A stretch of DNA of 64,000 nt from Blasia pusilla (Eukaryota; Marchantiophyta; Marchantiopsida; Blasiales), in contig CM114273.1 in the NCBI GenBank assembly GCA_050084515.1, positions 4,774,001 through 4,838,000 of the forward strand, written 5' to 3'. The notes beneath the pieces were generated by a model. The model was given only the letters and a program-made list of their open reading frames with translations. It ran no database searches and was not told the origin of the DNA. The translations under genes and the position numbers were made by a program. Numbering within the stretch: position 1 is the first letter of the stretch; each line of letters opens with the position of its first letter. Positions 34,160 to 43,927 of the stretch are shown here, piece after piece.

Positions 34160-35215
34160 TCCATGTCAAGCAGTTCAGGTCCATCGCTTGACCCAAGACA
34201 TGGCGTCGTGATGCCTCTGACATTGATGGTACTGCCGTCACTCCTGTGGGAAATCCCATCGCTCGCTCTCTCTCGTCGGCGTTGGGCTCCACCAACCGCT
34301 GAACCTGGTCATCCCAAACCAAGCCAGGACCGGCCTCCTTGTATGCATAGGAAGCGGGAAAACTCACAAACGTGGGCAAGGCTGCCCGCGGCCTGCCTAC
34401 CTGTTGACCCGATCGGCGGTGGTCGATCATCGTGCCTCACCGCTGGATCGGCGACTTGGATCCGAATGGAATCCACTAACAAAGGGAGGGGCGCCCACTC
34501 TGATACGCCCTCCATAACACCATGGGGCACCAAGTTGGTCCACCATAGACGCGGGCGATGGGCTCTAGAACCTACACTCGCCGCATCCAAGAACACTGTT
34601 GGGCCAATCCAGGCACGCATCTGATGAGCACTCGTCACGATCTGTGACATGGAGTCTCCTAAGATCGGCACATTCTCCAGAATGTAGGTTGGAAAACGAG
34701 TCTAGTGCTCCTGCAACTACCGTAAGACCCTCAACATCTCCCAAAACAACCTGGACCGAGTGTCAGCCAACCCGTTGCCTCGTCTAGCACTCGATTGGCC
34801 CTGACATGGCCAACCGGAAATGACCAAATCAATGGTCCCTACCCGCTCTAAGTCCTGCGGCCCCAACAACAAAATATCCCTCAGTAGGGAACTCTGGTAC
34901 CCTTGTACTGCGGACGCAGACAATAAGTCGGGAAAACGTAGGCGTAATTGCGCCACATATCGTAGTGAGACACGCCTCGCAACATCATCACTCTCCACAT
35001 ACAGTCTTCTTTGGCCAGACTTGCACTCGCTGCAAAACAACAGCTAATCCGATGCTAATCCCTCCAAAGAGATCTAACACTCGAATACCCTCCTCCGGGG
35101 TACACCACACAATGGGTGTGGTATCCAAGGGTGTCATCGTAGCACTCCCTGCTACCTTGGGTTCCTCAGACCCGTCACGCTCTGGTGCAAACGCCTCGCT
35201 CCACGCGGGATGCAC
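34160..35215 (-). pseudogene. C5 cytosine DNA methyltransferase inside the gypsy polyprotein
   Basis: Five methyltransferase motifs occur in the right order and spacing on the minus strand. Motif I is VLDLFGG (SAM binding, about 35,078-35,060). Motif IV is GWPCQG with the catalytic Cys at 34,806-34,804. Motif VI is ENV at 34,677-34,669, and motif VIII is RPRLWW with R-x-R at 34,557-34,549. A motif IX/X-like end reads ERAMGFPTG (about 34,268) and VLGQAMD (34,199-34,179). About 90 residues between VIII and IX would hold target recognition. The whole domain is about 310 residues with no regulatory extension. PCQ argues against a DRM/DNMT3-type enzyme, which has PCN. A one-base shift lies after motif I (about 35,040) and a stop lies just before motif VI. 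It sits between protease and reverse transcriptase. Confidence 0.88.
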
Positions 35216-35644
35216 GCGTGCTCATCCGCTAATCGTTAAAGCTCCTCGGTCGAGCCCCACAGAGGCACCTCTCCTCCACGGAATGATGCAGCTACCATAA
35301 CACTCCTCTCCATAGAAATGTCAGGAACAGGAGTATCCTCTGCATGGACATGTCCCTCAATCAAATACTAGGCCAAGTGATGGCACCGCTAAATCGCTAA
35401 AGGTCGCCATCTCTCGGCCGTTGCTCGATCATCGCACTGTGAATCGAACGGATAATGAGCTAAGGCGCCCATCACTTGATCGCCATCCTGGTCTCAGGGA
35501 CGCCGACTCCTCCCAAGTAATCCAGGAAAACCCCATCGGGTATAACATCGCTCCACCAACCAAGACGTCGAGGACTCAACATCGATCACTATCGCCTTTG
35601 GCGCGCACCACACGACTCATCAGTCAGGATGTCCCGGCGAATCC

Positions 35645-36562
35645 TCACCACAACCTCTTGTTGGGTGATATATCGGTGGTACTCGCTCCACCCAAGGATG
35701 TCTGTATCCGAAATGGACAACACTCCACATCGGCTCTCGTCAAGCCCAATCCTCTGAATGACGCTTTCCCCAACATCAAAGGTTGCGCTCCTGAATCCAA
35801 CAAGACGCGCTCCGGACTAAAAGCTCTACCTCCAAGACTCACCAAGTGGAAGACCTCTCCTCGGTTATCCAGCAACACAACACCAGGAGAAGCCATGGCA
35901 CGCTCTATCGCGGGTCTAGCGGGCATCTCCGCCATCCTAGCAGCCGCAGCCTGCCATGAATTTGACGTGGACGGCCCGAGCATCCGCTTGAAGGGCAGGT
36001 CCATCACCTCCTCTACAATCACCTCTGAACGTGATGCAGGAACTCCAACTCCGCACTCACATAGTGAAGCGGCCAGCCGAAAAGCCTCGGCGGGCGTACC
36101 CCCCAACGTCACAACATCGGAAGCAGAAAATAAAGGAGTGCGGTACACAACGGTGGCCGCCCCCAACAACGTGCTCGATACATGCCCCTCCTGAGCATCA
36201 ACAATAGGAGTGGTCGCACTCGCTTCTCCCATCGCCCTCCGTGCCTGCACACCAACAACATTACCAACTCTCCAGGAACTTTGATGAAGACCCATCGATG
36301 GGGTCCTCATCGCTTCAGACAACGTGAAAGACTGAGGAAGCCTAGTCTGTCTTCTGGCTTCCCCTCGCTGTGGATCCAACTTTGCGGCTGCTCCACGCGT
36401 CACAACTGCGGCGGCCTCCATCTGGGCAACCCCGCACATCCATCCAGGATCCTCCAGATCTCTGGCTGCTCCATATGATGTCGATGCCACGGATCCGGCA
36501 TCGGGTAACCTCAATGCCATAGCGGCAATCTGCTCCTGTAGCTGCTGTATCTGAGCAGCCAT
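35645..36562 (-). pseudogene. Gypsy aspartic protease region
   Basis: A 305-codon open stretch. Residues 1-20 are Gln/Leu-rich and could form a short coiled coil (MAAQIQQLQEQIAAMALRL). Its C-terminal part contains RVLLDSGAQPLML with the catalytic Asp at residue 256 (35,797-35,795), the D-S/T-G motif of retroviral-type proteases. The protease processes the polyprotein. The middle is Ala/Val/Ser-rich and may be gag-pol linker. The long open plus-strand frame opposite it (35,421-36,194) is a shadow. Confidence 0.78.
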
Positions 36563-36640
36563 CCTAGCCTCACGTCCGGCATCTCCCTTGGCGCGTGTAG
36601 GTGGTGGTACTCTACCTCCTCCACGAGCAGCTCCACCACC

Positions 36641-36945
36641 CTATCGGGCAACTCCAGCTCCTCGTCCCCCAACGGGACCACCTAGTGCACGATCTCTAGG
36701 CCCACCCGGACCGGCTACTCGATCTGGTGCCCTCTCTGGCCCTCGGTCCGGACGTAACTCAAGATGTAAACTGAAACACCTGGCGCGTGTATGACCATAC
36801 CTCTGACAATAGTTACACTGATAACCTCCTGGTGCAACGCCATCTCCTCCTCCATGCTGAGGCACACGTCCATGACCCTGACAAGTGCAATCGCGCTGAT
36901 GATGGGCTCCACCACATGACCAACAAGTAATAGTAGGCGGTTCTT
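36641..36945 (-). pseudogene. Gypsy nucleocapsid with two zinc knuckles
   Basis: The second knuckle is canonical: CNYCQRYGHTRARC (C-x2-C-x4-H-x4-C) near 36,820-36,780. An upstream variant, CWSCGGAHHQRDC, lies near 36,925-36,887 and fits C-x2-C-x3-H-x4-C. Gly-rich sequence links them, and an Arg/Pro/Gly-rich tail (36,770-36,600) follows. Nucleocapsid binds element RNA during packaging. Confidence 0.78.
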
Positions 36946-37131
36946 TCTTGAGCGCATATGAAGGCGCAGGTCTCTCGTGGCACGGCCTCCGGTATCCTCC
37001 CGAGCTCGTGGTGCCACGGAGCCAACCTATCTCGAGTCCACGCTTTGCCGTGGTGGTGCGATAATCGTGGATCGCTCTCGCCTGTAACCCATGGTGGCTA
37101 CGCTCTCCTCCGCCATATTGCGCTCAATGTT

Positions 37132-37719
37132 CTAGGCGGTCCTAAAAACATCTCTCAACGTAGGGGAGGTGTTCATAAGAAGCACCCCCTCCCGCACTCG
37201 TGTCCGCAGGGTCCGGTCCAACATCGCGTACCATGACCGGATAGCCTGAGCCTCTGTCATCCCCTGAGCGACGTTGATCAACCGGCGCAAGCGAGTGTAA
37301 GCCTCACGCAAACTCTCACCCGGGCGCCTCTGGAAGTCGTGGATGCTCCGCAACTTCTCCGTCCGTATCCCCTGGTAGCTCGCCCTCAACTCAGCAAAGA
37401 ACTCAACCACAGGGTTGAACCTGGGACGAACCCGACTAGACGGTGCAATTGCTCCTGTGCGAGTGACTCCTCCTAAAACGTCATTAGTGGAAGAGGCAGT
37501 AGCCTCTCCTGACTCCTCCTCCTCATTTGGGAACGGCTCCGTCCATGACACATAATGTGGGTCATAGTAGAGCCTCCACGCCTCGATCTCACATGCATAC
37601 CTCTGAGAGAACTCATGGTAATCGTCCATGGGCCCCTCTAAATCTTTGGAACATACCGTTCCATGTTGTAAATGGGTTGAACTCTCTAGAGTTCCTTCGG
37701 CTACCGGGAGTCGCACCAA
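37132..37719 (-). pseudogene. Gypsy gag capsid
   Basis: FNPVVEFFAELRASYQGIR, followed by HDFQRRPGESLREAYTRLRR (about 37,420-37,275), is the retrotransposon gag capsid pattern. An acidic stretch (EEEESGE) precedes it. The start used here is not certain, since similar frame sequence extends upstream through a frameshift near 37,720. The frame is lost at the 3' end before the knuckles. Confidence 0.78.
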
Positions 37720-39167
37720 CTCCTAAACTCGCTATAAAATCGTGCAACTCAATCGTGCCTCTCGCACTGAAAACCTACGCGGTCCTCTACCCCGGTCGTC
37801 CATCTCGTACGCCCAACTGGTAGGACCACTCACAACATGTGGCGATGTGCTCACAAACTCCTCTACACCCTCCCCCTCTTCTGATGATGACACAGAAGGA
37901 GGTCGAGGTGGTCCCTCACATGGAGACCCTCGGAACCTCGCGCCACTCCGCGTAAAACCTCTAGAGCTACTCTCGGGTTCACCACCTCGCCTCTCAAAGT
38001 CCCGAATGGACTCCGTGATGACCCTCGTGCCCCTCTCACCCGATCATTCTGAACCGCGTGAGGAATCCCTCAATCACTCATCCCAAACATGCGGCACTCG
38101 ATCTACAGTCTCTCTCCCGGAGACGTGTAACGTGCGGCAACACGTGGCGTGGTGCGGCAAATCGACCAGGCTATCATCTCATCGACAACCTACCCTCAAC
38201 TCCGGACATCCCACACAGGTCTATGTCCCCTAAACCACATACATAAATGATGCTCTCAGCATCCACACACCCAATATCCCCAAATAAATCCCATAATCCC
38301 TCACACGTGCAGGGTAAAGGACCAGAATGGGTAACCTGAACACATGTCGATGTCGCTCCTTAGCAACTGCAAATCTCGACCCCAACTCGATCGTGGAGAC
38401 AACTCCTCCAATCAACAAGTCATACTCCTCCCTTATTGATGCTGCTCAAAACTCCTTGATAGACAGTGCGGTCCCAGGAGAACGGTGCGGCGTTGCGGGG
38501 CGCACGCACGGAACGGCTACGAACGGCACGGCCCTCGATGGTGGGACGCGGCACTCGGCGGCATACCCTCCTCAATCAATAATAATCCCACACTCTGCTC
38601 CACAATGACGGTGCAGCTCCGCGATCGAGACGGTGCGGTGCGGCCACGAGCGGCACGGCGCGGCAATCGGCGATGCGTTGCGGCTACGGCGCGCCACGGC
38701 ACGATACTCGATCATCGCAGCGGCTACCAATCACAACATAGCAAAGATGAAATCAAAACTCAAACACCATAACCGAGGTCATCCGCCATCTTTGGTTGAT
38801 GAAGAAAGCTGCGATGACGGTGGCGGCCAAAACAAAAAATGCGTGGTGGCGGACGCAAGTCAAGGAATCAACGAACGTCGTGGAAGACCCTCCACCGTAA
38901 TGGCGGCAATGGCACCCAAAGGGTGGACAATGGACGGTGGACCGTTGATGACGGTTGACGTGATGGTGACGGCCGACCGATGAGCGGTGACGGTTGGCCG
39001 TTGAGTGATGTTGTGATTGAAAATTGACGGTGACGGTTGACCGTCGACCGTCGACCGTTGATGGTGACTATGATGGCGACGGCCGCCGCCGGTGTGGCGG
39101 CTGATTTAGGGTTTGCACAATTTAACCCTAAAAATCGCCTAGCAATGGCAGCTTTACAAGATTGACC
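37720..39167 (-). other. Gypsy 5' leader and possible gag N-terminus
   Basis: No clear domain. 38,460-38,720 is strongly CpG-rich (repeated CGGCACGG-like phrases), and 38,930-39,065 is built of GACGGTTGACCG-like units. No tRNA primer-binding site of the common TGGTATCAGAGC type was found next to the LTR block that ends at 39,168. The sequence there reads GGTCAATCTTGTAAAGC on the minus strand. Confidence 0.5.
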
Positions 39168-40157
39168 ATAACTTTTTGCTCGCAACTCCAAATTATGCAG
39201 TGTTTGTTGCACAGCGTGCACAGCTTCACGATTTACGCCAGCATCAAAAAATATTTAGAATCGGACATTTAAGTAAAAACTGACGGGGATTGTCGTAAAG
39301 CCCAATGTCTCTTTCTCCTACACAAAATTTGGCAACGAAAATCCCAACGAAAACGTAACATCTGTAAAAATACAAATCAGCAAGCTACATGGTGCTCCCG
39401 AGAGCTCCAGCATGGGGCAACCCGCCCCCATACTCAATCCCTATCAGAAATTGGGCAGCGCTTCCACGCGCCACTCTTCCACACGTAAAATCGGCAAATG
39501 CAAAGAATAATGAAAGCAGCCCTTGCTCCGGTGAGCACTCCCATGAGCCACTGAACGGGGAACACGGTCCCCAACCTGCAAAAACAGCGAGTGACCAGCG
39601 AGCTCCCCCATGAAGCTCTCTCACTCTCTCATTCTCTCATTCTCTCTTTGTAAAGTAAGCTCCAATCTCTCTCTCCACCATCTCACACCATAGCTCTCAA
39701 AGGTGTGCACTCTCTCTCATGTCAAACCAAACCCACTCTCCTAATGAGAGGCTTGGGTTACACTCACAAGGCAAGGTACCATAGCTCCGCCGCCTCATGC
39801 CAAGAGGTTCAACAAAGAGAGAATGAGCTCTCAAGCTCTCTCTCCTTGAGGTATACCCCTCCCCTCTCCCAAGCTCTCTCCATGGTAACCTATTCTCCCA
39901 AGTCACCTCCTTGGCTCTTGACTTGATGTAGGAGGTCAAGGGCCACTTACCAAAAATAGTAACTCAATCTTATACTCAAAATGGTACTTACCTAAAATAA
40001 TAAGTTCCTCAATATGGCTCCAAATGAGCCGAAACGAAGGGGAAACCTGCTATCTCAGGTTTCCAAGGGCCTCAGCAGGTCACCCTCAAACTACTGGGCG
40101 TGTCCTCCACTACTCATGAAGGCGTTCTATTAGATCCCACCGATCTATCCTAAAAGA
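39168..40157 (-). repeat. Right (5') LTR of the DNMT gypsy element, outer end missing
   Basis: Blocks 39,168-39,651, 39,652-39,991 and 39,992-40,157 match the left LTR in the same order and orientation. By eye the first block differs from its left copy at about eight positions in 484. The outer 120-130 bases found at 30,483-30,609 are absent, and the sequence passes straight into the non-LTR element. Confidence 0.8.
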
Positions 40158-40500
40158 CGTGACACCATAGTCCTTCTCTCTCGGTATTTACTACTTATTT
40201 TCGGCAATGCATCCGAGTGGCCTTACAAAGTGCACAAGCCTTGGCATTGATACGTCGTGCGGAGGTGGTGGGGGGTCGCTCGCCTCGTCGTCCATTCACG
40301 TCTGACCAACCACTCATGTTCTTGTTAGATTTGTTTCAGGATATGAATCGTGTAGCTTGTTGAACCGGTGTTTGCGTTGGCTTGTTGCCATTTTCTTTTT
40401 GCATTCTTGTATGCATTTTTTACTCCTCTTTTGAATTGTTATTACTTTTCTTTGTCCTCTTTTGAAGTTTATTTTATAATAAAATGATATATATAATTAA
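40158..40500 (+). mobile_element. Non-LTR retrotransposon, 3' part
   Basis: A plus-strand frame from about 40,166 reads VFTTYFRQCIRVALQSAQAL, continues through RSPRRPFTSDQPLMFLLDLF and stops with TGA at 40,361-40,363. A C-terminus of the FRQ...VALQ.AQA type fits the reverse transcriptase ORF that stops being readable at 29,020 (FDTFLKTCAHHS). An AT-rich 3' UTR follows, ending near AATAAAATGATATATATAAT. The joined element flanks the gypsy insertion. Confidence 0.7.
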
Positions 40501-40509
40501 GATTTTCTT

Positions 40510-40875
40510 TTTGAAGCGGACGAACTTCTCGCGTGTGGGCCCTACCACGGGACAGGTCGTAAACGAGTCGGACGGGAGGTTTCTGTAAAAGCCGATGGCG
40601 CCGAGGAAAGAGCATTCGCACATCCCCGCAGCAGAAGTGAAACGTTATAATAAAAACAAACGTGGCGTAATCGTGTCCGTATGTCACCTCACACTGTGCA
40701 ACGGGTGGGACGGGAATATTGCGTAAACTCCCCTGCCTTCAAGCAGAGAAGCATCCGGGAACCCGAGCTCGGAAAAGTGACGCGCCGTAATAATCCCACG
40801 GCGAGGCGAAATCCTGTCCGTATGTCGGGCCGCCTCTCCGAGCACAGGAGACAGAGCAGAGCTTTCACGGAATAC
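40510..40875 (+). promoter_or_regulatory. CpG-rich candidate promoter of the golgin gene
   Basis: Strikingly CpG-rich between AT-rich neighbours. A phrase containing GTCCGTATGTC occurs twice (40,675-40,685 and 40,816-40,826), each preceded by a CGTAAT motif, which suggests a duplicated regulatory block. It lies about 1 kb upstream of the first coding ATG of the golgin gene. No TATA box was confidently placed. Confidence 0.45.
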
Positions 40876-41067
40876 TTGATCTGAAATCGCCAGCGTCTAC
40901 GAAAGTGGAGGCGGACGGGGATGTAGATGAGCTCCGGGAGTTGTGGATGGAGGAGGTGTGTGCGCATTGCATTGAGCTCCTGTGGGCTGCTGGAGAACGT
41001 GTGGCATTGCATTGATCTCTGGCGGGGTCTGGGGGTGAAGGGGTGTGCAGTGGTCTCTTATGTGCAA

Positions 41068-41092
41068 GAGAGAGAGAGAGAGAGAGAGAGAG
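41068..41092 (+). repeat. (GA)n microsatellite
   Basis: About 12 consecutive GA units between the CpG-rich block and the golgin gene, a typical plant 5' UTR or core-promoter feature. Confidence 0.85.
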
Positions 41093-41143
41093 GTTGAGCA
41101 GAGATTGAGGAAGAGCTCTTGCAGGAGAGAGAGCGAGATTTGT

Positions 41144-41555
41144 GATGGATGGGTGATCAGGCACAGATTGAGTCGTAGATCAGCTCAGAGGGTTGTGGAC
41201 GAAGAAGGGGTGTGCATTGATCTGTCAAGGGAGAAGACTTCAAAGATCGAGAGGAGTTCTTGCAGTAGATCAAGATCTGTGATGGATGGGTGAACAGGCA
41301 CAGATTTGGTCGTAGATCAGCTCAGAGGGCTGTGGACGAAGAAGAGGTGTGCATTGGTTTCTCAAGGGAGACGGTTACACAGATCGAGAAAAGTTCTAGT
41401 GGTATTAAAAGGTTTGAGATGGATGGCTGAACGTGGGCGGATTGGTTTGGAGATCGGCTCAGTGACTTGTGTACGAGGGAGGTGTGTGGATTGATCTCTC
41501 AGGGCAGAAACCCGTGCAAAGATCGAGAAGCCTTCTTGCAGATCGGCTGCATTGA
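41144..41555 (+). repeat. Three tandem 137 bp units upstream of the golgin gene
   Basis: Units start with GATGGATGG at 41,144, 41,281 and 41,418, spaced exactly 137 and 137. Each contains a GATC(A/G)GCTCAG motif, a GTGTGCATTG-type motif, CTCAAGGGAG and GATCGAGA. A partial older copy seems to lie at 40,915-41,045. They probably fall in the promoter or 5' UTR. Confidence 0.88.
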
Positions 41556-41865
41556 TAATCAAGGAGTGGTTGGAACGACTTCCTCTGCCCATTGTTCTTC
41601 TTCTCCTCGGGGGTCCAATTCTCACGGTATGTGCAGAGGTCCTGCTCGGTTTCATGAGAAGATCTTGGGGGGAAGGGGGAGAGTGTGGAAGAATCCTGCT
41701 GGATCCCGAATGTTGGAATTGTGCGAAGATGGAGTTTACGAGCTCTAGCCAGCTTCCTCTTCTTCTTAGGGATGCATTAGGTGCACTGTTGGCATAGTTC
41801 TTGCTGATTTTTCTTCAGAAGATCGTTTGGGGGTAGGGTGAACAGATTTAGGAAGTTGTGGGAAG

Positions 41866-43927
41866 ATGGAATTTTCAAGCCCTCAGCTGGTGATGCTGGA
41901 GCAGAGCTTGAGAGCGAGTTTGCAGAAGGAAACAGCAGAGAGTGAGAGAAGGCAGAGAGCAGTGGAGTTGCAGAAGCAGACTTGGGAGCAGAATCGGCAG
42001 ATGCTGACGATGCCAGAGCACTTGACAAATGGGAGAGCAGCAGCAAGTGCTCAGGGAGATGAGCTTCACAATCAGAATCAGAAGCAGCAGGAAGATGAGG
42101 AGATGGCAACTATTTTGACGACTCATGCACGAGAGGCGGCCATCGAGAAAAGGAAACTGCAAGTGAAGGAGAAAGTGCAGCTTCAACTGAATCGTGTCAC
42201 TGTCGAGGCCAGGAAACTTGACGAGCTTCGAAGAGTTAGTACCGCTCTCCTCTTCTTTCCATGGTTTCTTGGAACTCACCCAAATCAAAATTCATTTTGG
42301 AGCTGCTGGTGGTTAATCTCTTCTACATTCTCTTGAATCGAATCCAGCGTCACGATCCTGGATCTGAATTCAAGTAGTGGCGGGATGGATATCCAAATCG
42401 GAGCTGGAAGTAAATCCCTGTTTCCTACCTTGTCTTGGATGAAACCCAATATGGCTAATCCTGGCTCGAAATTGAGATGAAAGCTGGAACTAAACCCCTT
42501 TTTTCTCAGCTTTTCTTGAGCAGAACACATCGTGACAGTCTTGGATCTGGATCTTTGAGCTTCAATCCAAACCCGGATTGAAGCTCAAAGGAAACTTCCG
42601 ATTCCCAACTTCTCTTGAAGAGAGCGCAATGTAATAGTCCTGCATCTGGAACCAATCATGGGGCATTCTCAACTTCTTGCCATTCAACATGTAGGTGGTG
42701 AATTCTTGTATTTGAGTTTCTTGAACCCAATACTGTGTAGCTCATGGAATCCAATACCAGATCATGGGAGTCTTTCTTGTCGGATCAAGAGGGATCAAGG
42801 ATTCCAAACAAGAACAAGTTAGTCAGCCAATTCTGTTGCTCATGATCTTTCTGGGTATTGAAGAAGTCATGCCGACCAAAATTGCCATTTCCCACTTAAG
42901 ACTTTAGTGTGTTGGAGATCACATCAGCCAAAAGTGGCTATTGTGTCCGCCAGTCTGACAATCAAAGGTCCACTCCAGTTAAGGACCAGGCGGCATGTGC
43001 AAACATGCGGTGCTGTAGATATTTGATCTCTCATGGGTCTTTTTGTTTGGGTGGTCCCTAAGAGCAAGTGATGGAATCGCTGGTGGGGGATTTGCAAAAT
43101 TCTGCATGCCCGTTTCGTCTTCAAATTTTATGGGTGTGGTAGAGGCTTGGATATGGACGAACATGCCCAAACCATGAGGGTCAGTTTGAGGTGTTTAGTC
43201 TCATGTTTCCATTATGTTTTGATTATGTAAACAGGAAATTGACGGCCTTGAAGATCCAACCAAGAAGGAAGTCGGCGAAATTAGAAAGAAAATTGAGGCC
43301 GTTGATAGGGAGATGAAGCCACTGAAACAGCTCTGTGAACGGAAGGTGCATGACTATACCTTCCCTTTGAGACCAAAGAAAGCTGCTGCAGTTCATCCTA
43401 CTTAATGGCCTGTTGATTTAAAGAGAATCAGTCATTGTGATGTGTGGATATGGTCAGAAAGAGCAGCTGAGCCAGCTGAGATGTTGCAGGAGAAGGAGTT
43501 GAAAGAGGCTGTAACTGCACACAATGAGAAGACCAAGCTCAAGACAGAGCTTGTCAGCAGATTAATGGAGGTGAGATCAGCTGATGAAATGTAACATGGA
43601 TCTCTTTATTGCTTGAACCAAAGTCAAATGAATCTGAAGAGCTGGTATTCAGCTTTCCAGCAAAGTCCTTGGTCTTTGTTGACAAAAATCATTAATCTGG
43701 CTGAAGAACTGCCAGACAGGAATCGACGGATCTAGAAAATTTCATGTCCAATTAAGCTGCCAGGTACCTCAGTAATGTATACCCTGGTTCCTACATCTCC
43801 TCTCAGTGAAGCTTCAATATGTGATATGTGTGTGCAGATTGTTACAACGAGTGAGAGAGTCAGGATGCAGAAGTTGGAGGAGCTGAACAGGCATCTGGAG
43901 GCTATGGAGAAGAGTGGTCATTCTTAA
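41866..43927 (+). CDS. GORAB: RAB6-interacting golgin (plant GORAB-like), four exons
   Basis: Family members are coiled-coil proteins that bind RAB6 at the trans-Golgi and help membrane trafficking. Exons: 41,866-42,234 (donor GTTAGT), 43,235-43,345 (acceptor AACAG, donor GTGCAT), 43,490-43,570 (acceptor TTGCAG, donor GTGAGA) and 43,838-43,927 (acceptor GTGCAG, stop TAA). All junctions are phase 0, giving 216 residues. Residues 1-90 are Gln/Glu-rich, and 90-210 form a near-continuous coiled coil. Family phrases are KVQLQLNRV, LEDPTKKEVGEIRKKI, VDREMKPLKQLCERK, NEKTKLKTELVSRLME and RVRMQKLEELNRHLEAM. No lesion is visible and the splice sites are consistent, so it is probably active. The first-exon ATG is preceded by stops in frame. 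A further 5' non-coding exon cannot be excluded. Confidence 0.78.
42553..42590. repeat. Perfect 16 bp hairpin in golgin intron 1
   Basis: CTTTGAGCTTCAATCC, loop AAACCC, GGATTGAAGCTCAAAG, with no mismatch. It lies in the third copy of a degenerate repeat of about 110 bp within intron 1 (copies near 42,345, 42,440 and 42,530). In the sister copies only the right arm has a counterpart. Confidence 0.92.

Larger units (their letters stand above)
29034..40157 (-). mobile_element. Ty3/gypsy retrotransposon carrying a DNA methyltransferase and a PHD finger
   Basis: Reading the minus strand: repeat blocks of the 5' LTR (40,157-39,168), leader, gag (37,719), two CCHC knuckles, protease (35,797), C5 DNA methyltransferase (35,080-34,170), reverse transcriptase, RNase H, integrase, PHD finger (30,931-30,798), polypurine tract (30,622-30,610) and 3' LTR. 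Reverse transcriptase before integrase is the gypsy order. The element is GC- and CpG-rich relative to its surroundings. It is inserted in a non-LTR element whose ORF resumes at 40,166. All ORFs contain frameshifts or stops, so this copy is defective. Confidence 0.88.

Noticed and set aside
34490-34515. ACTCTGATAC phrase resembling a tRNA-Met primer-binding site complement
   Set aside because: It falls inside the methyltransferase coding region, not beside an LTR.
35421-36194. 257-codon plus-strand open frame
   Set aside because: It lies opposite the protease region, where the minus-strand frame has a clear D-S-G motif. High GC content keeps both strands open.
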